A stretch of DNA of 11,349 nucleotides from Bryobacteraceae bacterium (GTDB lineage Bacteria > Acidobacteriota > Terriglobia > Bryobacterales > Bryobacteraceae), in the NCBI GenBank assembly GCA_014379815.1, contig JACMLA010000631.1, positions 1 to 11,349 of the forward strand. The letters are read 5' to 3'. Below, piece by piece: positions 5,900 through 11,349 of this stretch; position 1 is the first letter of the stretch; each line of letters starts with the position of its first letter. A model generated the notes under the pieces. It had not been told where the DNA came from. It made no database searches and saw only the letters and a program-made list of their open reading frames with translations. The translations under genes were made by a program, and so were the position numbers.

Positions 5900-6919
5900 C
5901 TATGACGCCTTAATCTCAGTCCACAGGCGGTCCCGCAGTCGCTGAATTTCCGGGGTACTTGCGGCGGCCCACTCACCCCTCGCCATTATGGAATCTGGCG
6001 GATATAGCGTCTGTTTCGTTAGCAAATCTGGTGGCAGAATCGCACGGGCGGCTGCGTTGGCTGTGGCTGTACGCGCACCCTTTACGACTCCGGCTGCTAC
6101 CTCTGGCCGCAACAGGTAGGTCAGAAAGAGATGCGCAAGCTCGTGACGCCTGGATTCCCTCAGGATTACGGCGACATCCGGATACAGAGCAAAGCCTTCC
6201 TCCGGATAGCAGAACAAGAGCTTGTCGGACTCATCGATAGCCTGCTGCGCTGTGGTGGACCACATTTGCGCCGCGAGTACGTCACCGGCGATTAGTTGGT
6301 CCCGCACCTCGGCATTGATGTACGCGCGGAGCAGGGGCTTTTGCTTTACCGCCTCCTGCGCCGCCGCGCGAAGATCCTCTGCTCGGTACGTGTTAATACT
6401 CTTTCCGGTTTTACGCAGGCAGGCTCCAAACACGTCCACAGGGTCGTCCAGCATGGTGATTTTCCCGCGCAGCTCCGGTTTCCAGAGATCCGCCCATGAG
6501 GCGATCTGCAGGCTCTTTGTGTAACAGATGCCTGTGCCATTCCACATATACGGAATGCCCCAACGCAGCTCGGGATCCCACTCCGGCTTGCGAAAACGTG
6601 CATCCAGATTTTCCAGCCCGCGTACTCTTGCGTGTTCGATTGGCGCGAGTAAATTCATCGTGCGCATTGGCTCGATCAGGTAGCTGGTTGGGAACACCAC
6701 ATCCCAGCCGGAGTTCCCGCCCATTACGCGAGCGAGCATTTCCTCATTGCTTTCGTAAACGGCGTACCGGACGCGGACTCCAAACTCGCGCTCGAAGTTT
6801 GGTATTGTTTCTGGCCCGACGTAACTGGACCAGTTCCAGACGTTCAGGCGTGGACGTGTATCCCGCTGACATCCGGCAGCACCGGTAACACCCATCAGAA
6901 ACAAAGTGCGCCGCGTCAT
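5900..6919 (-). CDS. potD: ABC transporter substrate-binding lipoprotein, PotD-like
   Basis: 339 residues. Captures the substrate outside the membrane and delivers it to the permeases. The N-terminus MTRRTLFLMGVTGAAGC carries twin arginines and a lipobox-like AAGC with C17, so it is probably a lipoprotein, possibly exported by the Tat route. The mature part follows E. coli PotD closely at landmarks: LNVWNWSSYVGPETIPNF (W30, Y33), YESNEEMLARV, DVVFPTSYLI, DDPVDVFG (D158/D159), MWSTTA (W220), ALYPDVA (Y246, D248) and KQTLYPPDSI. Several polyamine-pocket positions of PotD as I recall them are changed (Trp to Tyr at 246, and the positions of Y293 and Q327 are not conserved), so polyamine specificity is likely but not certain. 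ATG 6919 overlaps the permease stop by 4 bp (ATGA), implying translational coupling. It is the last gene of the transporter operon, as in many potABCD operons. Confidence 0.9.
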   Translation of the reverse strand: MTRRTLFLMGVTGAAGCQRDTRPRLNVWNWSSYVGPETIPNFEREFGVRVRYAVYESNEEMLARVMGGNSGWDVVFPTSYLIEPMRTMNLLAPIEHARVRGLENLDARFRKPEWDPELRWGIPYMWNGTGICYTKSLQIASWADLWKPELRGKITMLDDPVDVFGACLRKTGKSINTYRAEDLRAAAQEAVKQKPLLRAYINAEVRDQLIAGDVLAAQMWSTTAQQAIDESDKLLFCYPEEGFALYPDVAVILRESRRHELAHLFLTYLLRPEVAAGVVKGARTATANAAARAILPPDLLTKQTLYPPDSIMARGEWAAASTPEIQRLRDRLWTEIKAS

Positions 6920-7674
6920 CGGTTCTGCAGGCGTTCTGAGAGAAGGATCAAGACACCCAGTCCAATCACGATCAATGTAGAGATGGCATTCACAACCGGA
7001 TTCGCACCCCTTCGCGCCAGCGCGTAGATCACCATGGGCAGCGTCTCAGAATCCACCCCTGCGACCATGCTGGTGATTACGTAGTCGTCAAAAGAGATTG
7101 TGAATGCGAGCAGAGCCGATGCGGCGATGGCCGGATACAGCTGAGGCAGCGTTACCTGGGTAAACACGTGCCACTCAGTCGCGCCCAGATCCAGCGCGGC
7201 CTCTTCCAGCTGCACATCCATTGTCCTGAGCCGGGCAGTCATCACGACCACTACGTACGCAATGCAAAACATTGTATGGGCCAGAATTACGGAAGCCATC
7301 CCGGACTGCACACCAACGTACCGGAATAACCACTGAAAGAACGCGAGTAACGCGACACCCATCACGATCTCAGGCGTAACGAGAGACAAGTAAAGCATCC
7401 CGGACACTCGTGGCGAGCTCCGCTTCCAAAGTGCGTAGGAGCACAACGTCCCAATCACGGTAGATAAAACAGTAGCTACACCCGCGATCAGCAGGCTGTT
7501 CCACGTCGCTTCCGCCAGTTGCCCATCCTGAAACGCTGCAACGAACCAGCGCAGCGAAAGCCCCTGCCACACGGTAAACCGGGACTCATTGAAACTGAAG
7601 AATGCGAGCGCCAGCAAAGGCAGGTGCAGGAAGGCGAACGCGAGCAGCGCATAGAGATTTAGCAGGCGTCGCAC
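6916..7674 (-). CDS. potC: ABC transporter permease, PotC-like
   Basis: 252 residues of an inner-membrane permease with several hydrophobic segments (about residues 5-27, 60-82, 95-118, 126-147, 183-205 and 228-245). The EAA cytoplasmic loop that docks on the ATPase is at about 158-177 (EAALDLGATEWHVFTQVTLP), followed by FTISFDDYVIT, a strong PotC hallmark. The start is a GTG at 7674, 6 bp after the potB stop, with AGGA about 6 nt upstream; the length matches the usual 250-270 residues of the family. Its stop overlaps the potD start. It probably forms a heterodimer with the PotB-like protein. Confidence 0.93.
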   Translation of the reverse strand: MRRLLNLYALLAFAFLHLPLLALAFFSFNESRFTVWQGLSLRWFVAAFQDGQLAEATWNSLLIAGVATVLSTVIGTLCSYALWKRSSPRVSGMLYLSLVTPEIVMGVALLAFFQWLFRYVGVQSGMASVILAHTMFCIAYVVVVMTARLRTMDVQLEEAALDLGATEWHVFTQVTLPQLYPAIAASALLAFTISFDDYVITSMVAGVDSETLPMVIYALARRGANPVVNAISTLIVIGLGVLILLSERLQNR

Positions 7675-7680
7675 GGTTTC

Positions 7681-8517
7681 CTAGAGCGCAGATTCTGCTT
7701 GTTCCCTGCGTCGCATCCAAAGAGCGAGCAGTACTATAGAGAGCGCCATCATAACCAGAGCGATGGCCGAGCCGAATGGCCAGTCGCGAGACGTCGTGAA
7801 CTGATTCTGAATTAAGTTGCCGGCCATCACACTTTTCCCACCGCCCAGAAGATCCGGAGTCAGGTAAGCGCCAAGACAAGGAATGAAGACCAGAATCGCG
7901 GCAGCACGAAACCCAGGCGCGCATAACGGCAGGACCACATGACGGAGGGTGTCCCAGGGGTTAGCGCCCAGGTCGGCCGCAGCTTCGATTAGGGAATGAT
8001 CCAGACGCTCGAGGGTCGCGTAGAGCGGTAGCACGGCGAAGGGAAGATAGCCGTACACGAGGCCGATCAGTACGGCACCATCATTGTTCAAGAGCGGTAG
8101 CGGCTCGCCGACCAGCCCAATCCCGACCAATGCTGTATTGATCAGGCCCGTATCGCGCAGCAGAAACATCCACGCGTACGTTCGTACCAGGAAACTGCTC
8201 CAGAACGGCAACATCACTAGTTGCAGATAGAGGTTGCGCCGCTTGCCCGATCTCGAGATAAACAGGGCGAGCGGAAATGCAAGCAGTAAGCAACCCAGAG
8301 TTGCCACCAGAGAAACCAGGACCGTCCGGAGAAAGATCCACCCGTACAGGGAATCGAAGAGCCGGGCATAGTTGCTCAACGTGAATGGAAGCGAAACACC
8401 GCCGTACACACCCCGGCTTTGCAAGCTATACAGAAAGATGATTGCGAGCGGCGCTACGAAAAGAGACAGAAGTACAGCAACGCCGGGCAGGAGAAACATG
8501 GTGCGAAGGCGGATCAT
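7681..8517 (-). CDS. potB: ABC transporter permease, PotB-like
   Basis: 278 residues with about six membrane segments, the first at residues 8-30 (FLLPGVAVLLSLFVAPLAII). The motif LPFWSSFLVRTYAWMFLL (103-120) is typical of PotB. The EAA loop lies at 178-197 (EAAADLGANPWDTLRHVVLP), followed by FIPCLGAYLTPDLLGG. The frame is open to an ATG at 8595 inside potA, but the family start corresponds to ATG 8517, 1 bp after the potA stop (TAA-A-ATG). There is no clear Shine-Dalgarno, so reinitiation by ribosomes finishing potA is likely. It should pair with PotC to form the translocation pore. Confidence 0.93.
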   Translation of the reverse strand: MIRLRTMFLLPGVAVLLSLFVAPLAIIFLYSLQSRGVYGGVSLPFTLSNYARLFDSLYGWIFLRTVLVSLVATLGCLLLAFPLALFISRSGKRRNLYLQLVMLPFWSSFLVRTYAWMFLLRDTGLINTALVGIGLVGEPLPLLNNDGAVLIGLVYGYLPFAVLPLYATLERLDHSLIEAAADLGANPWDTLRHVVLPLCAPGFRAAAILVFIPCLGAYLTPDLLGGGKSVMAGNLIQNQFTTSRDWPFGSAIALVMMALSIVLLALWMRRREQAESAL

Positions 8518-8518
8518 T

Positions 8519-9490
8519 TTAGTCAGGTAACCCGTCAAGTTCGTCCTCGACATGCCACCACAAATTGACGTGCTCGCCGGAGTAGAAGTCCGCATCCAGG
8601 CGAGGGACTTCCGCGACTACCGTGTCACCCCATGGCAGCCGCGCCGAGACGTGCATACAACTTCCAAAAAATGTGGAGGTCTCGATGACACCCCGGACTG
8701 TGTGGGTACCGTTTGCCGGCTCGGCACGCGAGATGCGGGTTGCGTCAGGACGAATACCCACTCCATGGACCCAGTTCACTGCGCCCAGGAAGCCTGCTAC
8801 AAAACGTGTACGTGGTCTCAGGTAGAGCTCTTCCGGCGTGCCGACTTGCTGCAGCTTCCCGCCTAACATGACAGCTATGCAATCGGACAAAGAGAGTGCT
8901 TCTTCCTGGTCATGAGTTACCAGCACGAAGGTAATCCCGACACGTCTCTGCAACGCCTTCAACTCATTTCGTACCTGCTTGCGCAGATTTGGATCGAGCG
9001 CTGATAAGGGCTCGTCCAGCAGGAGAACTCTCGGCCTCAGAACCAGCGATCTGGCGAGAGCAACGCGCTGCCTCTCACCGCCGGACAACTGCGATGGCAA
9101 CCGGTCTTCCTTGCCCGACAGGTGGACCAGCTCGAAAGCCTCCTGCACCAGCCGGTTCCGCGCAGCGGTGGCCGTCCCCTTCTGGCGAAGTCCGAACTCG
9201 ATATTGCCCCGGGCCGTGAGGTGAGGAAACAAGGCATAGTTTTGGAAAACTGTGCTGACAGGCCGCTGGTAGGGGCGGAGATCATTGATGCGCTCACCGT
9301 CAAGAAGAATGTCTCCCGATGTGGCAGTTTCCAATCCCGCGACCAGCCTGAGAGTTGTGGTTTTTCCGCAGCCGGAGGGTCCGAGGAGAGAGTAAAACGA
9401 CCCAGGAGCGACGGAGAAAGAGACATCCTCGACAGCGTCGTGAACTCCGAACCGCTTCGAGACCCGTCGAAGCTCGAGGTCTGCGGACAT
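8519..9490 (-). CDS. potA: ABC transporter ATPase, PotA-like (spermidine/putrescine type)
   Basis: 323 residues. It powers import and acts on the cytoplasmic face. The nucleotide-binding domain is complete: Walker A GPSGCGKT (37-44), Q-loop FQNYALFPH with Q83, signature LSGGERQ (135-141), Walker B VLLLDE (155-160), D-loop SALD and H-loop H193 in VTHDQEEAL. A C-terminal TOBE-like region follows from about residue 240 (FLGAVNWVHGV, then HVSARLPWGDTVVAEVP). It is shorter than E. coli PotA (378 residues from memory), mostly in the C-terminal regulatory part. ATG 9490 has only a weak A/G-rich AAGAAG before it. The gene leads the transporter part of the operon and starts 50 bp after the guanine deaminase stop. 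Confidence 0.93.
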   Translation of the reverse strand: MSADLELRRVSKRFGVHDAVEDVSFSVAPGSFYSLLGPSGCGKTTTLRLVAGLETATSGDILLDGERINDLRPYQRPVSTVFQNYALFPHLTARGNIEFGLRQKGTATAARNRLVQEAFELVHLSGKEDRLPSQLSGGERQRVALARSLVLRPRVLLLDEPLSALDPNLRKQVRNELKALQRRVGITFVLVTHDQEEALSLSDCIAVMLGGKLQQVGTPEELYLRPRTRFVAGFLGAVNWVHGVGIRPDATRISRAEPANGTHTVRGVIETSTFFGSCMHVSARLPWGDTVVAEVPRLDADFYSGEHVNLWWHVEDELDGLPD

Positions 9491-9508
9491 TTCTTCTTAA
9501 TCGGAATG

Positions 9509-9528
9509 TTAGCGCAGCGATCCGCTAA
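9509..9528. repeat. 20-bp inverted repeat between guaD and potA
   Basis: TTAGCG at 9509-9514 and CGCTAA at 9523-9528 are exact reverse complements separated by 8 bp. A smaller alternative hairpin (AGCG-GAT-CGCT on the minus strand) lies inside. It sits 18 bp before the potA start without a following T-run, so it could be an operator or an attenuating or processing hairpin rather than a terminator. Confidence 0.45.
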
Positions 9529-9540
9529 TTGCGATTTACA

Positions 9541-10011
9541 TCAATAAGGCACGCGACGGTGATTTTCCAGCCACGCCGCGAACGGCTCGTTCCCTGCCTC
9601 AGAGAGCAAAGGTCTCATGGGAATGGCCCGTTCTTCCGAACGCAGCCGGGTCTGCTGGTAGATGAAGGAATCGTCAAAGCCGGCTTCCGCTGCCTGCGCG
9701 TGGGTACCGGCATACCAGATGGCAGCCGGACGGGCCCAATAGATCGCACCAAGGCACATAGGGCAAGGCTCACAGCTGGTATACAACTCGCACTCAGTGA
9801 GCTGAAAGTGGCCCAGGTGGGAGCAGGCGCGCCGGATTGCCACGATCTCCGCATGAGCTGTCGGATCGTTGGTGGAGGTTACAAGGTTCACGCCTTCGGC
9901 GATGACCTCGCCGTTCCGAACGATCACGGCACCAAACGGACCGCCCGCACCGCCGGCTGCGTTTGCCGAAGCGAGGTCAATTGCTCGCCGCATTAATTGC
10001 TGAGGAGTCAT
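9541..10011 (-). CDS. guaD: Guanine deaminase (cytidine-deaminase fold, GuaD type)
   Basis: 156 residues. Hydrolytically deaminates guanine to xanthine and ammonia in the cytoplasm; purine salvage or catabolism. The zinc site is complete: H53 and the proton-shuttle E55 in TAHAE, and C83 and C86 in PCPMC. It follows Bacillus subtilis GuaD over its whole length: GGPFGAVIV, NDPTAHAE, SCEPCPMCLGAIYWARP, AEAGFDDSFIY with D114, EERAIPM, and a final tyrosine at residue 156, the position that in B. subtilis GuaD reaches the partner's active site. These C-terminal features set it apart from the related tRNA adenosine deaminase TadA. ATG 10011 gives the family-like start MTPQQLMRRAIDLA, although no clear Shine-Dalgarno is present; ATG 9993 is less likely. 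It is divergent from ispG and 50 bp upstream of potA in the same direction, so probably cotranscribed with the transporter. Confidence 0.93.
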   Translation of the reverse strand: MTPQQLMRRAIDLASANAAGGAGGPFGAVIVRNGEVIAEGVNLVTSTNDPTAHAEIVAIRRACSHLGHFQLTECELYTSCEPCPMCLGAIYWARPAAIWYAGTHAQAAEAGFDDSFIYQQTRLRSEERAIPMRPLLSEAGNEPFAAWLENHRRVPY

Positions 10012-10093
10012 CGGCTGAAACTTTAACAGAGAGCAATGGAATCGAACACTATTGAGTGCACGTTAAACTAAGAATTCAGCAGGAGGAAGCTTT
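10012..10093. promoter_or_regulatory. 82-bp divergent promoter region between guaD and ispG
   Basis: Both flanking genes read away from this segment, so it must hold promoters in both directions. TTTAAC at 10022-10027 and GTTAAA at 10062-10067 form a 6-bp inverted repeat 34 bp apart, and TAAACT at 10064-10069 is a possible -10 for ispG without a good -35. The assignment rests mainly on gene orientation. Confidence 0.5.
10081..10086 (+). promoter_or_regulatory. Strong Shine-Dalgarno of ispG
   Basis: A perfect AGGAGG lies 7 nt before the ATG at 10094. It is the strongest ribosome-binding site in the window and fixes the ispG start. Confidence 0.9.
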
Positions 10094-11341
10094 ATGGCGG
10101 CAGCTCCGCGGCGCAGATCAGTCGCGGCACAGGTGGGCGGTGTCACGGTAGGCGGTCCAAGTCCCATCGTCGTGCAGTCGATGACAAACACGGACACTGC
10201 GGACGTCACATCCACCGTTAATCAGGTAATGGCCCTCGCACAGGCAGGCTCAGAAATTGTGCGTATCACGGTCAACACCGAAGACGCTGCGCGCGCGGTG
10301 CCGAAGATCGCCGAGACACTTTACAAGTTCGGAGTACGCGTTCCTCTGGTGGGCGATTTCCACTACAACGGCCATATTTTGCTGCGCAAGTTTCCAGACT
10401 GTGCGCGCGCTCTTGCCAAATTCCGGATCAATCCAGGTAACGTAAACATTGGCCGCAGGACCGACGACAACTTTCGGACGATGATCGAGGCCGCGATCGA
10501 ATTTGACAGGCCCGTCCGAATAGGCGTGAACTGGGGGTCGCTGGATGGTGTCCTGCTGACCCGTATGATGGACGAAAACAATCTTCTGCCGGAGCCTCTC
10601 GACGCTCGTCAGGTGACCATGAACGCCATCGTTGCCAGCGCTATCCTTTCCGCGGAAGCCGCCGAGAGTTATGGCCTTGCTCACGACAGAATTATCATCA
10701 GCGCTAAGGTCAGCGGCGTCCAGGATTTGATTACCGTCTACCGCGATCTCGCCCGCCAATGTGACTACCCTCTGCACCTTGGTCTGACCGAAGCTGGCAT
10801 GGGCTCGAAAGGCGTGGTCTCCACGACTGCCGCGATAGGCATTCTGCTGCAGGAAGGAATTGGCGACACAATCCGAGCCTCGCTGACTCCCCAGCCAAAC
10901 GGCGACAGAACGGAAGAGGTTTTCGTCTCGCAACAGATCCTCCAGTCGCTGGAGCTTCGCAGCTTTACACCCCAGGTAGCTGCCTGCCCCGGTTGCGGTC
11001 GAACTACCAGCACGTTCTTCCAGGAGATGGCGGACCAGATCCAGACCTACCTCCGTAACCAGATGCCGGTCTGGAAGGATCAATACCCGGGTGTCGAAGA
11101 ATTGAAGGTTGCCGTCATGGGCTGCGTCGTGAATGGGCCGGGTGAATCGAAGCACGCCAACATTGGCATATCCCTCCCGGGTACATTTGAAGAACCGGTA
11201 GCGCCTGTCTATGTCGACGGCAAACTTGCGACTACGCTACGGGGAGACAGCATCGTCGCCACGTTTACCGGAATGCTGAACGACTACGTAAGCCATCGCT
11301 ACGCAGTCGCTCGGCAAGAAGAATTGACCGCCGCGAGATAG
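10094..11341 (+). CDS. ispG: 4-hydroxy-3-methylbut-2-en-1-yl diphosphate synthase (flavodoxin-type), IspG/GcpE
   Basis: 415 residues, complete. Converts 2-C-methyl-erythritol 2,4-cyclodiphosphate to HMBPP, the penultimate step of the MEP isoprenoid pathway, in the cytoplasm. The N-terminal TIM-barrel begins with [19 protein letters not shown] (17-35) and includes GDFHYNGH (87-94), FRINPGN (110-116) and RIGVNWGS (142-149). The 4Fe-4S domain has C298 and C301 in CPGCG, C344 in [10 protein letters not shown] and E351, the three Cys plus one Glu ligand set of the family. It is longer than E. coli IspG (372 residues from memory), in line with the longer subtype carrying extra residues around 174-195. 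It is alone on the plus strand after a divergent region; nothing downstream is visible. Reduced ferredoxin or flavodoxin should be the electron donor. Confidence 0.97.
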   Translation: MAAAPRRRSVAAQVGGVTVGGPSPIVVQSMTNTDTADVTSTVNQVMALAQAGSEIVRITVNTEDAARAVPKIAETLYKFGVRVPLVGDFHYNGHILLRKFPDCARALAKFRINPGNVNIGRRTDDNFRTMIEAAIEFDRPVRIGVNWGSLDGVLLTRMMDENNLLPEPLDARQVTMNAIVASAILSAEAAESYGLAHDRIIISAKVSGVQDLITVYRDLARQCDYPLHLGLTEAGMGSKGVVSTTAAIGILLQEGIGDTIRASLTPQPNGDRTEEVFVSQQILQSLELRSFTPQVAACPGCGRTTSTFFQEMADQIQTYLRNQMPVWKDQYPGVEELKVAVMGCVVNGPGESKHANIGISLPGTFEEPVAPVYVDGKLATTLRGDSIVATFTGMLNDYVSHRYAVARQEELTAAR

Positions 11342-11349
11342 ACCTTCAA

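Noticed and set aside
5704..5976. Longer 5' extension of the 197-residue protein into potD
   Set aside because: The extension overlaps the end of potD, has low-complexity arginine-rich content, and ATG 5703 has a well-placed AAGGA.
8518..8595. Longer potB start inside potA
   Set aside because: The extra 26 residues have no permease similarity, while ATG 8517 starts at the family position right after the potA stop.
9541..10011. tRNA-specific adenosine deaminase (TadA)
   Set aside because: The zinc motifs are shared, but the GFDDSFIY segment, EERAIPM and terminal Tyr156 match guanine deaminase and are absent from TadA.
10250..11155. 301-codon open frame on the minus strand inside ispG
   Set aside because: It lies wholly antisense to a clear ispG, has no recognisable domain, and long antisense frames are expected from the codon bias of this G+C-rich DNA.

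Overview
The window reads as chromosomal DNA of a free-living bacterium, most likely an Acidobacteriota member of the Solibacter/Bryobacter type. This is an inference. It rests on a secreted BamB-like PQQ-repeat protein of a style common in that phylum, a tandem cyclophilin, a small helical protein ending near a GFVSQ motif that I remember as multi-copy in Acidobacteria, and an archaeal-style ATP-dependent DNA ligase. No rRNA, tRNA, CRISPR array, transposase or phage gene was seen.

Layout. Positions 1-705 (+) hold the 3' part of a two-domain peptidyl-prolyl isomerase gene. It converges on a leftward block, and the two stop codons overlap by 4 bp. The leftward block, in order of transcription from 4842 down to 702, is: a photolyase/cryptochrome FAD-binding domain gene, a separate gene for a photolyase-like N-terminal domain, a BamB-like beta-propeller protein, and an ATP-dependent DNA ligase. 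Junctions are an 11-bp overlap, a 5-bp gap and a 4-bp gap, so this looks like one transcription unit with a DNA-repair theme. The photolyase is split into two genes whose order is the reverse of the usual protein order. This is the most interesting feature of the window.

Positions 4843-5109 carry three tandem copies of a 31-37 bp repeat and no convincing gene. Positions 5110-5703 (-) encode a 197-residue protein of unknown function with a hairpin just before its ribosome-binding site. The 196-bp gap at 5704-5899 holds an 8-bp inverted repeat and a degenerate 10-bp tandem repeat.

Positions 5900-10011 (-) form a second leftward unit: a guanine deaminase, then an ATPase, two permeases and a lipoprotein binding protein of the PotABCD (spermidine/putrescine) ABC-transporter type. 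The transporter genes are 1-6 bp apart or overlap by 4 bp. The deaminase is 50 bp upstream of the ATPase gene, and an inverted repeat sits in that gap. An 82-bp divergent region (10012-10093) separates it from rightward ispG (10094-11341), which has a strong Shine-Dalgarno sequence and encodes the penultimate MEP-pathway enzyme of isoprenoid synthesis.

How they fit together: the left block suggests light-dependent or nick-repair functions, although the role of the secreted beta-propeller protein there is unclear. The right block couples a polyamine-type importer with a purine-base deaminase, which raises the question of the transporter's real substrate. Several start codons were moved inward from the longest reading frame using homology and Shine-Dalgarno evidence (ligase, both photolyase parts, potB, the 197-residue protein).
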